64,000 nt of DNA, from NCBI RefSeq assembly GCF_004795255.1, contig NZ_SSBQ01000002.1, positions 3,429,501 to 3,493,500 on the forward strand. The letters are read 5' to 3'. Below are positions 1-8,930 of this stretch, one piece after another. Each line of letters starts with the position of its first letter. Positions within the stretch are counted from its first letter, which is position 1. The notes under the pieces were generated by a model, which made no database searches, was not told the DNA's origin, and worked only from the letters and a program-made list of their open reading frames with translations. Origin of the DNA: Streptomyces sp. RKND-216 (lineage in GTDB: Bacteria > Actinomycetota > Actinomycetes > Streptomycetales > Streptomycetaceae). The position numbers and the translations under genes were made by a program.

Positions 1-945
1 CCCATCGCGTCCCAGCTCAGCTCCGGACGCACCGGCGCCGTCGGCGTCGTCCTGCCCTTCGTCAACCGCTGGTTCTTCGGCCAGGTGGTGTCCGGCATCG
101 ACTCGGTGCTGCGCGCCCACGACATGGACCTGCTGCTCTACAACCTGGGCGACACCCGGGTGCACGAGCGGTTCTTCGAGAGGATGCCGGTGCGCCGCCG
201 GGTCGATGCGCTGATCGTGCTGACCCTGCCGCTGTCCGAGGACGAGACCCGCGCGCTCTCCTCGCTGGCGGTGCCGGTCGCCGTGCTGGGCGAGCCCACC
301 CCGCCGTTCTGGAACGTGCGCATCGACAACTCGGGGGCGGCAGCGACGGCCGTACGGCACCTGGTCAACCTCGGGCACCGGCGCATCGGGCTGATCACCG
401 GTGCCGCGCACGACCCGCGGCGGTTCGCCACGCCGATACTGCGCCGCGACGCCTACCGCACGGCGCTGGAGGCGGCGGGCATCCGGTACGACCCCAGGCT
501 GGAGGCGATGGGGCACTTCGGCATCGAGGAGGGCGCCGCAGCAATGGCGCAGCTGCTCACCCTGCCCGAGCCGCCGACCGCGGTCTTCGCCGAATCCGAC
601 GAAATGGCGTTCGGCGCGCTGCGCACGCTGCGCCGGATGCGGCTGCGCTGCCCCGAGGACGTCTCCGTCATCGGCTTCGACGACCACGAGACCGCCCACC
701 TGATGGACCTGACGACCATCGCCCAACCGGTGGTGGAGCAGGGTGCCTTACTCGCCCGCCTGGTGCTCAAGGCGCTCGCGGGCTCGCACGAGGAGCCGTC
801 GGACACGGTCCTCCCGACCCGGCTCGTCGTCCGGGGCACCACCGGAGTCGCCCGGCGCGACGCGGCTCCCGGCGTCCCGCCGTCACCCGGCGCCGCCACC
901 GACAGCGGAACCGGCACCCGCGGAGCCCGTTCCCCCGTCCCTTGA
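1..945 (+). CDS. LacI-family sugar-responsive regulator, 5' end missing
   Basis: The frame is open from base 1, so the DNA-binding headpiece lies outside the window and only the periplasmic-binding-protein-like effector and dimerisation domain is seen. Typical LacI elements are GAVGVVLPFVNRWFF near the start, GHRRIGLITG in the middle, and VSVIGFDDHE followed by a T-T-I-A-Q-P stretch near the end. It lies just upstream of a binding-protein-dependent sugar transporter and a glucosidase in the same direction, so it is probably the MalR-type repressor of that operon. The C-terminal 30 or so residues are Pro/Ala/Thr-rich and look disordered. One Leu is encoded by TTA at 748-750, a codon that needs the bldA tRNA in Streptomyces. 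Family assignment is secure; the maltose role rests on context. Confidence 0.9.
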   Translation, partial: PIASQLSSGRTGAVGVVLPFVNRWFFGQVVSGIDSVLRAHDMDLLLYNLGDTRVHERFFERMPVRRRVDALIVLTLPLSEDETRALSSLAVPVAVLGEPTPPFWNVRIDNSGAAATAVRHLVNLGHRRIGLITGAAHDPRRFATPILRRDAYRTALEAAGIRYDPRLEAMGHFGIEEGAAAMAQLLTLPEPPTAVFAESDEMAFGALRTLRRMRLRCPEDVSVIGFDDHETAHLMDLTTIAQPVVEQGALLARLVLKALAGSHEEPSDTVLPTRLVVRGTTGVARRDAAPGVPPSPGAATDSGTGTRGARSPVP

Positions 946-1083
946 CCCGGCGGGCACCGGCCCGCCCGCCGCCTGCACGACCCACATCCCCCATCGCACC
1001 ACCCGGCGCTCCGCACCCCCGGCCGGAGCCGTCGCGATCCGCTGCACCCGCAGCGCAGACATATCACAGAAAGGCGTGACACC

Positions 1084-2406
1084 ATGCTGCCCTCTCAGCG
1101 CCCACGCAGGACCGTAAGGAAGGCCGCGGCCGCCACCTGCGCGGCACTCACCGCGCTCACGATGGCGGGCTGCGGTTCCGGCGAGAGCGACGACGCGTCC
1201 TCCTCATCCGGTGAGTACACCGGACGCGGCCCCATCACCTACGTCGCCGGCAAGGACACCAGCGGCTACGTGCAGGACATGCTCGACGTCTGGAACAAGA
1301 AGCACCCGGACGAGAAGGTCACCTTCGTCGAGCTGCCCACGGACGCCGACGCGCAGCGGCAGCAGATGATCCAGAACGCCGAGACCGAGTCCGACGCCTA
1401 CTCCGTGCTCTCCGTGGACGTGGTGTGGAACGCCGAGTTCGCGGCGAACCGCTGGATCGACGAACTGCCGGCCGACGACTTCCCGACCGACAAGATGCTC
1501 GACCCGGTTGTGGAGACCGGCAAGTACCGCGACAAGCTGTACTCCATGCCCATGGCGTCCGACGGCGGCCTGCTCTACTACCGCACGGACCTGTTGGAGA
1601 AGGCCGGGATCGAGGAGCCGCCGAGCACCTGGGCGCAGATGAAGAAGGACTGCGCGGAGATCAAGAAGCTGCCCGAGGCCAAGGGCATGGACTGCTACGC
1701 GGGTCAGTTCGAGAAGTACGAGGGCCTCACCGTCAACTTCTCCGAGGCCGTCAACTCCGCGGGCGGCGAGATCGTCACCGACGCCGGCAAGCCCAAGGTC
1801 GACAGCCCGGAGGCGGCGAAGGGCCTCGACTTCCTCGTGGAGTCCTTCAAGGAGGGCACCGTCCCGAAGAAGGCCATCACCTTCCAGGAGGAGGACGGCC
1901 GCCGGGCGTTCCAGGGCGGTGACCTGATCTTCCACCGCAACTGGCCGTACATCCACAACCTCGCCTCCGCCGACGACGGCTCCAGCAAGGTGGCCGGCAA
2001 GTTCGACGTGGCCCCGCTCCCCGGCCTCGACGGCCCCGGCACCTCCAGCCTCGGCGGCCACAACCTGGCGCTGTCCTCGCACGCCAAGAACAAGGCGACG
2101 GCCGTCGACTTCATCAAGTACTTCACCAGCCACTCCAGCGCCAAGAAGCGCCTGGACATCGCCTCCATCGCCCCGCCGTACGCCGACCTGTACGACGACA
2201 AGGCCATGATCGATCAGTCCCCGTACCTGCCGGAACTGAAGGAGTCCATCCTCAACGCCGAACCGCGCCCGCGCGTCGTGAACTACGGCGAGGCCACCCT
2301 CGCCATGCAGGAGCAGGCGTACGCCGCCCTCACCGGCAAGAAGAGCACCGGCGAGGCCCTGGCGGCCCTCCAGAAGGAGCTCGGCAAGCTCACCAGCGCC
2401 CGCTGA
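1084..2406 (+). CDS. malE: Maltose/maltodextrin-type ABC transporter substrate-binding lipoprotein
   Basis: Extracellular solute-binding protein (family 1) of 440 residues that would capture an oligosaccharide and deliver it to the permeases downstream. The N-terminus is a lipoprotein signal: basic n-region, hydrophobic core, then lipobox M-A-G-C with Cys near residue 29, followed by a Ser/Asp-rich linker. The domain includes YRTDLLEKAGIEEPPSTW, typical of sugar-binding family members, and AFQGGDLIFHRNWPY. An AAAGG-like ribosome site (aaagg) sits 9 bases before the ATG. It is followed 52 bp later by the first permease. No ATPase gene is present; in Streptomyces such importers commonly share the MsiK ATPase encoded elsewhere. 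The exact sugar (maltose, maltodextrin or trehalose) cannot be decided from sequence alone. Confidence 0.88.
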   Translation: MLPSQRPRRTVRKAAAATCAALTALTMAGCGSGESDDASSSSGEYTGRGPITYVAGKDTSGYVQDMLDVWNKKHPDEKVTFVELPTDADAQRQQMIQNAETESDAYSVLSVDVVWNAEFAANRWIDELPADDFPTDKMLDPVVETGKYRDKLYSMPMASDGGLLYYRTDLLEKAGIEEPPSTWAQMKKDCAEIKKLPEAKGMDCYAGQFEKYEGLTVNFSEAVNSAGGEIVTDAGKPKVDSPEAAKGLDFLVESFKEGTVPKKAITFQEEDGRRAFQGGDLIFHRNWPYIHNLASADDGSSKVAGKFDVAPLPGLDGPGTSSLGGHNLALSSHAKNKATAVDFIKYFTSHSSAKKRLDIASIAPPYADLYDDKAMIDQSPYLPELKESILNAEPRPRVVNYGEATLAMQEQAYAALTGKKSTGEALAALQKELGKLTSAR

Positions 2407-2458
2407 CCCGGCACGTCACGTGACCGCGGCAGGGCCGCTGACGCCACGGAGGAACACC

Positions 2459-3538
2459 ATGCTCGACACCACGACGCGAGGGTCCGACGACGACAGCGTC
2501 CGCACCCCGCGCACCACCACGCCGAAGAAGGGCCCCGGCAGGCGCACCAAGCGCGCCACGGCCGGGGCGGGGCGGTTGGCCACGCTGCTCATCTCCCCGA
2601 CCCTGCTCGTGCTCGGCGTCGTCATCCTCTATCCGACGATCATGGCGATCCACACCTCCCTCTTCGGGGAGAAGGGGATCGACCCGGAGACCGGGTTCGT
2701 CAACGAGACCGAGCCGTTCGTCGGACTGGACAACTACGCCGCGATCCTGGGCAGCCGGGCGGACGAGTTCTGGAACGCCTTCTGGAACACCAGCTACTTC
2801 ACCGTCACCACGGTGGCGCTGGAGACCGTCATCGGCGTCGGCATGGCGTTGATCATGCATCAGGCCCTGAAGGGACGCGCGCTCATCCGGGCGAGCATCC
2901 TCATCCCCTGGGCCATCCCCACGGCCGTCAGCGCCCTGCTGTGGCGCTGGGTCTTCAACACCGACGGCGTCGCCAACGCGATGCTGCCCGGGACCACGCT
3001 GTGGACGGCGGACGGCGTGCAGGCGCAGTTCGCCGTCATCATCGCCGAGGTGTGGAAGACCGCACCGTTCGTCGGACTGCTCACCCTGGCCGGCCTCCAG
3101 CTCATCCCCCGGGAGGTCTACGAGGCGGCCCGGGTGGACGGCGCCGGCGCGGTGGGCCGCTTCTGGCACATCACGCTGCCGCTGGTGAAGCCCGCCCTGC
3201 TGGTCGCGGTGCTGTTCCGCACCCTGGACGCGCTGCGGATGTTCGACCTCCCGTACATCCTGATCGGCGCGCAGAAGGACTCCGTCGAGACCCTCTCCAT
3301 GCTCGCGCAGGCGGAGGCGTCGAACGTCAACTTCGGTCCCGCGTCGGCGTACGCGGTGCTGCTCTTCGTGTACGTCTTCCTCATCGCGCTGGCCTTCATC
3401 CGGCTGCTCGGCGCGGACCTGGTCGGCGGCGAGGACGGCGCCGGGGGCGGCGGGCGCCGCCGGGGACTGCTGAAGTCATTCGCGGGACGCGGCCGCACCG
3501 GCGCGCCGTCCCGCCGGAAGGAGGCGGTGGGCGCATGA
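2459..3538 (+). CDS. malF: Sugar ABC transporter permease, MalF type
   Basis: Inner-membrane permease of 359 residues for the binding protein encoded upstream. After a charged, Lys/Arg-rich cytoplasmic N-terminus come about six membrane segments, beginning LATLLISPTLLVLGVVILYP. The ATPase-contact (EAA) loop reads EVYEAARVDGAGAVGRFWHI, which matches the EAA-x3-G-x9-I-x-LP consensus. The ATG at 2459 was chosen over an in-frame GTG at 2420 because a GGAGG-like site lies 7 bases before it. The C-terminus is a Gly/Arg-rich tail. The stop codon overlaps the ATG of the second permease (ATGA), so the two are translationally coupled. Confidence 0.88.
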   Translation: MLDTTTRGSDDDSVRTPRTTTPKKGPGRRTKRATAGAGRLATLLISPTLLVLGVVILYPTIMAIHTSLFGEKGIDPETGFVNETEPFVGLDNYAAILGSRADEFWNAFWNTSYFTVTTVALETVIGVGMALIMHQALKGRALIRASILIPWAIPTAVSALLWRWVFNTDGVANAMLPGTTLWTADGVQAQFAVIIAEVWKTAPFVGLLTLAGLQLIPREVYEAARVDGAGAVGRFWHITLPLVKPALLVAVLFRTLDALRMFDLPYILIGAQKDSVETLSMLAQAEASNVNFGPASAYAVLLFVYVFLIALAFIRLLGADLVGGEDGAGGGGRRRGLLKSFAGRGRTGAPSRRKEAVGA

Positions 3539-4464
3539 GCACCGCAGCGAACCCCGCGGCCGGTCACCGGCCCACCGGACCGTCCGACCCCGCGGCATCG
3601 GGCCCCGCGGCATCCGGCCCCCGGCCGTCCGGGCCGAAGGGACAGCTCGCCCGCAAGGTGCTGCTGACCCTGGGCGTCGGTGCCGTCATCGTGTACTGCC
3701 TGGCGCCGTTCTACTGGATGGTCGTCTCCAGCCTGCGGCGCACCTCCGACATCTTCGAGATGTCGGCGCTGCCGTCGCCGCTGTCCTTCGAGAACTACGG
3801 CGCGGTGTTCGGCCCGGACCAGGGCTTCGCCCGCGCGCTGGTGAACAGCCTCGTCGTCGCGGGTACCACCACGGTGTGCGCGCTGGTCCTGGCGATCTTC
3901 ACCGCCTACGCGGTGGCCCGGCTGAGGTTCCGCTTCAAGAAGACGATCCTCAGCACCATCATCGCGATGTCGATGTTCCCGGTCGTCTCCATCGTCGTAC
4001 CGCTGCTGCGGCTGTTCACCGACATCGGCTGGATCAACACCTACCAGGCGATGATCCTGCCCAGCATGTCGTTCGCGCTGCCCCTCGCCGTGTGGAACCT
4101 GACGGTCTTCTTCCGGCAGCTCCCCGACGACCTGGAGCAGGCCGCGATGATCGACGGCTGCACCCGCGGGCAGGCGTTCCGCAAGATCATGCTGCCGCTC
4201 GCCGCACCGGGCGTCTTCACCACGGCGATCATCACCTTCATCGCGGCGTGGAACGAGTTCCTGATCGCGCTGTCGATGACGAACAAGGCGGAGCTGCAGA
4301 CCGCCACTGTGGCCATCTCCAAGTTCACCGGGGCGACGGAGTTCGAGACGCCGTTCGGCAGCCAGATGGCGGCCGGTGTGCTCGTGACCATCCCGCTGGT
4401 GATCATGGTGGTGATCTTCCAGCGCCGCATCGTCGCCGGTCTCACCGCCGGCGCGGAGAAGTGA
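3535..4464 (+). CDS. malG: Sugar ABC transporter permease, MalG type
   Basis: Second permease subunit, 309 residues. The first 40 residues are Pro/Ser/Ala-rich and probably disordered; membrane segments start at VLLTLGVGAVIVYCLAPFYW. The EAA loop reads EQAAMIDGCTRGQAFRKIML, followed by PLAAPGVFTTAIITFIAAWN, which is typical of MalG-like proteins. The ATG overlaps the preceding stop by 4 bases, so the heterodimer subunits are coupled. A Gly/Pro-Ser region (G-P-A-A-S-G repeats) in the N-terminus is encoded by a short direct repeat near 3580-3630. Confidence 0.88.
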   Translation: MSTAANPAAGHRPTGPSDPAASGPAASGPRPSGPKGQLARKVLLTLGVGAVIVYCLAPFYWMVVSSLRRTSDIFEMSALPSPLSFENYGAVFGPDQGFARALVNSLVVAGTTTVCALVLAIFTAYAVARLRFRFKKTILSTIIAMSMFPVVSIVVPLLRLFTDIGWINTYQAMILPSMSFALPLAVWNLTVFFRQLPDDLEQAAMIDGCTRGQAFRKIMLPLAAPGVFTTAIITFIAAWNEFLIALSMTNKAELQTATVAISKFTGATEFETPFGSQMAAGVLVTIPLVIMVVIFQRRIVAGLTAGAEK

Positions 4465-4588
4465 CCCCCACCCCTGCCCGCCCCGACCCCCGGCCCGTCC
4501 CGAGACGTTCCACCGCGACACCTCTGTCCGCCACGACACCCCGACCCCCACGACCCCACGTACGACACGCTGTCGAAACGGAGTATTC

Positions 4589-6256
4589 GTGCACAGCACC
4601 ACCCCACCGGAGACCACCGACACGCCGTGGTGGCGCACGGCCGTCATCTACCAGGTCTACATCCGCAGCTTCGCCGACGGGAACGGCGACGGCATCGGTG
4701 ACCTCGCCGGTCTCCGCGCGCGCCTGCCCTACTTGCGCGACCTGGGCGTCGACGCCCTGTGGATCAACCCGTGGTACCCCTCGCCGATGGCCGACGGCGG
4801 CTACGACGTCGCCGACTACCGCGACATCGACCCGTCGTTCGGCACCCTGGCCGAGGCCGAGGAGATGATCGCCGAGGCCCACGCGCTCGGCCTGCGCATC
4901 ATCCTCGACATCGTCCCCAACCACACCTCCGACGAGCACCCCTGGTTCGCCGAGGCGCGGGCCGCCGCACCCGGCTCCGCCGCGCGCGAGCGGTACCTCC
5001 TGCGCGACGGCAGGGGACCGGACGGCTCGCAGCCGCCCAACGACTGGCGCAGCGTCTTCGGCGGCCGGGCCTGGACCCGCCTCACCGAGCCCGACGGCAC
5101 ACCGGGCCAGTGGTACCTGCACCTCTTCGACCCCAAGCAGCCCGACCTCAACTGGGACAACCCCCAGGTGCGCGCCGAGTTCGAGGACATCCTGCGCTTC
5201 TGGTTCGACCGGGGCGTCGACGGCTTCCGCATCGACGTCGCGCACGGCCTCGCCAAGCATCCGGACCTGCCGGACATCGGCATCGACGACGACGCCGTCT
5301 TCGCCCCGATGGACCGGTACGAGGGCCACCCCTTCTGGGACCTGGACCCCGTGCACGACATCTACCGCACCTGGCGGGAGATCGCCGACTCCTACGACGG
5401 CGACCGGGCGTTCGTCGCCGAGGCGCACGCACGCCACGACCGGCTGCCGCTCTACCTGCGCCCCGACGAATTGCACACCGCCTTCAACTTCGACTACCTG
5501 AAGGCTCCGTGGGACCCGGAGGAGCTGCGGACGATCATCGACCGCAGCATCGCCTCGCACGCGACGGTGGGGGCACCGGCGACCTGGGTGCTGTCCAACC
5601 ACGACGTGGTCCGGCACGTCACCCGGTACGGGCGCGAGGAGACCGCCGAGCTGCCCAACGTGCCCGGCGACGCGCCCCCCACGGACCTGGAGCTCGGTAC
5701 CCGCCGCGCCCGCGCGGCCGCCTTGCTGATGCTCGCGCTGCCCGGCGGTGCGTACGTCTACCAGGGGGAGGAGCTGGGGCTCTGGGAGGTCGAGGACATC
5801 CCCGGCGAACTGCTCCAGGACCCCACGTGGGAGCGGTCCGGCCACACCGTGCGCGGCCGTGACGGCTGCCGTGTGCCGCTGCCGTGGTCGGGCGTCTCGC
5901 CGCCCTTCGGCAACGGTGGCGAGGACGCCGTGCCGTGGCTGCCGCAGCCCGCCGAGTGGAAGTCGTACACGGCCGCGGCGCAGACCGGGGAACCGGCCTC
6001 GATGCTGGAGCTCTACCGCGAGGCGCTGCGGCTGCGCCGCGCCGAGCCCGGCTTCGCCGGGAGCGGCCTGACCTGGCTCGACGCACCCGACGGCGTCCTG
6101 CACCTGGAACGCGGCGACCGGCTGCGGTGCGTGGTCAACCTGACCGCCGAGGGCTGTGCCCTGCCGGCCGGGGCGCGCCTGCTGCTGACCTCCACGCCGC
6201 TGGACGGTGCGCGCGTCCCGCGCGACACCGCCGCCTGGTACCGCGCCGCGGACTGA
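4589..6256 (+). CDS. aglA: GH13 alpha-glucosidase of the maltose operon
   Basis: Cytoplasmic glycoside hydrolase family 13 enzyme, 555 residues, expected to release glucose from imported maltose or short alpha-glucans. The TIM barrel starts with WWRTAVIYQVYIRSFADGNG. Catalytic residues are visible: nucleophile D216 in FRIDVAHG, acid/base E278 in FVAEAH, and D339 in SNHD; region I is DIVPNHTS. No signal peptide is present. The GTG start at 4589 is preceded by an AACGGAG ribosome site. The 124-bp gap from malG contains no strong terminator, so it is likely part of the same operon. Order regulator, E, F, G, glucosidase matches the maltose cluster known in Streptomyces; oligo-1,6-glucosidase activity is an alternative. 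Confidence 0.88.
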   Translation: MHSTTPPETTDTPWWRTAVIYQVYIRSFADGNGDGIGDLAGLRARLPYLRDLGVDALWINPWYPSPMADGGYDVADYRDIDPSFGTLAEAEEMIAEAHALGLRIILDIVPNHTSDEHPWFAEARAAAPGSAARERYLLRDGRGPDGSQPPNDWRSVFGGRAWTRLTEPDGTPGQWYLHLFDPKQPDLNWDNPQVRAEFEDILRFWFDRGVDGFRIDVAHGLAKHPDLPDIGIDDDAVFAPMDRYEGHPFWDLDPVHDIYRTWREIADSYDGDRAFVAEAHARHDRLPLYLRPDELHTAFNFDYLKAPWDPEELRTIIDRSIASHATVGAPATWVLSNHDVVRHVTRYGREETAELPNVPGDAPPTDLELGTRRARAAALLMLALPGGAYVYQGEELGLWEVEDIPGELLQDPTWERSGHTVRGRDGCRVPLPWSGVSPPFGNGGEDAVPWLPQPAEWKSYTAAAQTGEPASMLELYREALRLRRAEPGFAGSGLTWLDAPDGVLHLERGDRLRCVVNLTAEGCALPAGARLLLTSTPLDGARVPRDTAAWYRAAD

Positions 6257-6272
6257 CCACCCGCGGCCTTCC

Positions 6273-6312
6273 CCGTACGGCCTCGGCCACCCCTCCGGCC
6301 GGGGCCGTACGG
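6273..6312. terminator. Stem-loop between converging aglA and PhzF genes
   Basis: Sixteen-base arms (6273-6288 and 6297-6312) pair with one G-U wobble around an 8-base loop. The position between two converging genes suits a bidirectional terminator; there is no U-tract, as is usual in GC-rich actinomycetes. Confidence 0.65.
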
Positions 6313-6355
6313 CTCTCCCTGCCGGGCAGCCTGCACCCGGGCGCCGTCGCGCCCG

Positions 6356-7075
6356 TCAGGGCGCGGTCGCGTACAGCGCCTCGACCTTTTCCCGCACCTC
6401 CGCGCCCGGCTCGTCGAGCACGCAGCGCCCGCCGAGTTCGACGAGCCCGTCCCCGGCCCGCCGGGTCCGGATGACGGCGCCGTGGCGGCCGTGGACGACT
6501 TCGAGATCGCGGTCCAGCTTCAGCGTGAGCAGCATCGACGCGCTGCCGCAGGCCTCGTCCTCGCCCTTGCCGATGCGCGGCGCCCACAGACGCGCGCGCA
6601 CCCGGCCGGCGGCCTCGTCGAGCCAGGCCCACACCTGGGTGAAGTCCTCGCCCGCGGGGAGCCCCGTCAGTGCCTCGATCTCCCGGGCGCTCCCCATCTC
6701 GTAGTGGCGCCAGGGCTTCGACCACGCGGCCGGGGCGGTGAGCCACACGGTCCCGGCGTCGTCCCGTCGGCAGGCCACCGTGCCGGCCGTGGGGCTCAAC
6801 CACAGCACCGGCCTGCCGAGCCGGTGCAGCACCTCGGCGGTCGCCAGCAGCGGATGCCCGCCGAACCGGATGGGCGTGCCGTACGAGCCGTGGATGCGCA
6901 CCGTGCCCTGGTCGTCGGTGACGAACACGACCGCCGGGATGCCGAGTGCGTCGGCCAGCGCCTGCCGCTCCGGCTCGCTCGCCGGCCGGTGCTCCGGCTC
7001 GACGACGACCAGTGCGGGATTCCCGTGTGCGCCGTCGGCGTCGACGAACGCCCGGGCGAGCTGACATGCGACCAT
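6356..7075 (-). CDS. PhzF-family isomerase/epimerase-like protein
   Basis: About 239 residues with the two-lobed PhzF/diaminopimelate-epimerase-like pattern. The first lobe has GNPALVVV and GTPIRFGGHPLLATAEVL; the second has GKGEDEACGSASMLL, equivalent to the conserved GxxEDPATGSA region of the family. Members isomerise small acidic metabolites (PhzF itself acts in phenazine synthesis), but most genomic copies such as this have no known substrate. No phenazine genes are nearby. The start is uncertain: ATG at 7075, or an in-frame GTG at 7084 with a GAGG between them. The PHP-domain gene lies 25 bp or less upstream, so the two may be co-transcribed. Confidence 0.82.
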   Translation of the reverse strand: MVACQLARAFVDADGAHGNPALVVVEPEHRPASEPERQALADALGIPAVVFVTDDQGTVRIHGSYGTPIRFGGHPLLATAEVLHRLGRPVLWLSPTAGTVACRRDDAGTVWLTAPAAWSKPWRHYEMGSAREIEALTGLPAGEDFTQVWAWLDEAAGRVRARLWAPRIGKGEDEACGSASMLLTLKLDRDLEVVHGRHGAVIRTRRAGDGLVELGGRCVLDEPGAEVREKVEALYATAP

Positions 7076-7100
7076 GTGCCTCACGATACGCGGGCCACGC

Positions 7101-8621
7101 TCAACGCGGGTCGAGCCAGATGGGATTGGTCAGGGCGACCATCGGGCCCGGGACGGGCGAACCCTCCGGCGCGGGGTGCCGCACCTCGGCGCGCACGTAG
7201 GTGGCGAGGGACGCCGTCGTCCGCCACGTCACCACCCCGGACGCCGGGACCGCCGCGGCGTGCAGCTGCCCCTGGTCCGTCATCAGCCGCACCGCCGCGT
7301 CCTGCGGAGCACCGGAGACCTCCAGCCGCACGGTCACCTCCGCGTCGCCGCCCGCTCGCAAGCGGCCGCCGATCCCGGCGTGTTCGCCGCGCGGCCCGGT
7401 CGCCGAGAGCGCGACCGACACCGCCGAGGACTCGGCGACGTAGCTGCGCCCGGCCCGGATGCCCTCCAACAGCGCCTGCCGTGACAAATCGTCGGCGAGC
7501 ACCACGGTCTGGGGCAGGCCGACCTCCTGACCCTCCCGGTGCGCGTCGCTGTTCCCCATCGCGGGGAGCCATCCGTCCGGGCCGCCGTCGATGAGGGTGT
7601 TGTCCCACGCGGCCAGCGACACCTCGTCGTCCACCGTCCACGGGCCGTTCCACACCTCGACCGCGTCGGCGTCCTCGAAACCGAACTTCCACTGGCAGCC
7701 CACGAAGGGGCAGTGCGGGTGTGCGGGCACGACGAGGCCGCCCGCGCGGTGGATGCGCCGCGCGAACCGCTCGTACGCGTCGTCGCGGGCCCGGTACCGC
7801 CAGTCCAGATGCGTCCCCGGGTCGGTGCCGAGGGCGAGGAAGTGGCCGTTGCGGGTGGTGATCTCCTCGCCGCACAGCACCAGCAGCTCGCCGTCCGGGT
7901 GCGGGCCCCACAGCCCCTCCCACGCGCCGTGGGCGGAGGGGGTGTTGTGCTCGGTGGTGGTGAGGAAGTCCAGGCCCGCCCGCCGTGCCGCCGCGGCCAC
8001 GTCGGCGGGGGTGTAGCGGCCGTCGGAGTGCACGGTGTGCAGGTGGCAGTCGCCCCGGTACCAGGCGCGCCCGCGCCCGCGTCCCCGCTCCGGGGGGTAC
8101 ACCGGCGCGGGCGTCGTGCCCTCCGGGCCGTACCGCAGGGTGAGCGTCACCTCGTAGTCCAGGCCCTGCGGCGCGACCGTGTACGGGCCGAGGGCGACGT
8201 GCCACGTGCCGCGTCGCACCGGGCCGGGAAGGTAGCCGGGCGTCGCTTGTTCCGCGCTGATCGCGAACTCCGTCCGGGCCCCGCCCGACCAGCCGCGGAA
8301 GCCGCGCCCGCCGAGCCGGGTGCCGCGCTCGTCGAAGATGCCGATGTCCAGCGCGTTGCCCGGCGTCCCCGGCGGCACGTCCGGCTTGTCGTAGGAGTAG
8401 GAGACGGCGATCTCCCGCACCCCGCGCGGCACTTCCACCGGCAGGTACACCCAGTCCGGCGCTCCCGTGGGCAGATGGCCGCGTACCGTACGGGTCTCCT
8501 CGCCGTCGCCGGGCGGGCCGTCCGCGGCGTCGGCCGCGTGCGCGAAGGTCACGGAGTCGAGCGTAAGCATCCCGGCGGCTCCTGCGGCCGCCGACATCCT
8601 CAGTACGTCACGCCGTTCCAT
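7101..8621 (-). CDS. Tat-exported PHP-domain metallohydrolase (CehA/McbA-like)
   Basis: A 506-residue protein with an N-terminal Tat-like signal (MERRDVLRMSAAAGAAGML, cleavage near HAADAA). Residues 45-170 form a beta-rich region, then comes a PHP domain with the metal-binding signatures GDCHLHTVHSDG, TTTEHNT, VPAHPHCPF and GNSDAH. Such domains hydrolyse phosphate esters or related bonds using two or three metal ions; CehA/McbA-type members act on carbamates. The substrate here is unknown. Export suggests action outside the membrane. It is followed closely by the PhzF-like gene. Confidence 0.83.
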   Translation of the reverse strand: MERRDVLRMSAAAGAAGMLTLDSVTFAHAADAADGPPGDGEETRTVRGHLPTGAPDWVYLPVEVPRGVREIAVSYSYDKPDVPPGTPGNALDIGIFDERGTRLGGRGFRGWSGGARTEFAISAEQATPGYLPGPVRRGTWHVALGPYTVAPQGLDYEVTLTLRYGPEGTTPAPVYPPERGRGRGRAWYRGDCHLHTVHSDGRYTPADVAAAARRAGLDFLTTTEHNTPSAHGAWEGLWGPHPDGELLVLCGEEITTRNGHFLALGTDPGTHLDWRYRARDDAYERFARRIHRAGGLVVPAHPHCPFVGCQWKFGFEDADAVEVWNGPWTVDDEVSLAAWDNTLIDGGPDGWLPAMGNSDAHREGQEVGLPQTVVLADDLSRQALLEGIRAGRSYVAESSAVSVALSATGPRGEHAGIGGRLRAGGDAEVTVRLEVSGAPQDAAVRLMTDQGQLHAAAVPASGVVTWRTTASLATYVRAEVRHPAPEGSPVPGPMVALTNPIWLDPR

Positions 8622-8735
8622 GCGTCCTCCCAGGCCTTTGAGTGTCGGGCGTCACCGTTGTACGGGCGGACGGCCGGGAGGGAAAGACCTCCCGACCGGG
8701 CAGCGAACCCTCGGGAGACGCGGGACGGCGAGATC

Positions 8736-8764
8736 CGGACACGGGGCGGTCGGCGTGGTACGGT
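8736..8764 (+). promoter_or_regulatory. Candidate promoter of the cold-shock gene
   Basis: CGGACA (8736-8741) and TACGGT (8759-8764) are separated by 17 bases, an acceptable vegetative-type promoter. It would give a leader of about 160 bases before the cold-shock ATG. A very similar arrangement (AGGACA, 17, TACGGT) precedes the PP2C gene at 55869. Confidence 0.4.
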
Positions 8765-8800
8765 CTTTTCGTTGCAGTTGTGGTTCCCATGTACTTTTGT

Positions 8801-8845
8801 GTGCGCCTGCTGGATCTGATTCCGTCAGGCGCACTTTCTGTTTTT
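8801..8845 (+). promoter_or_regulatory. Stem-loop plus T-rich tract in the cold-shock leader
   Basis: GTGCGCCTG (8801-8809) and CAGGCGCAC (8826-8834) form a perfect 9-bp stem with a 16-base loop, followed at once by TTTCTGTTTTT. That is the shape of an intrinsic terminator inside the leader, 85 bases before the start codon, so it may act as an attenuator or RNA thermosensor. T-runs are rare in this DNA. Confidence 0.5.
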
Positions 8846-8930
8846 CCGGTGTTCATTCTCCGGCGGGGCGATCACCGCTACGACATGCGGGTCCGCAGGT
8901 CGCGGATCCACTGTCCCAAGGAGATCAGTT

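Noticed and set aside
946..1083. LacI-type operator ahead of the binding-protein gene
   Set aside because: I looked for an inverted repeat with a CG centre and found none convincing in this interval.
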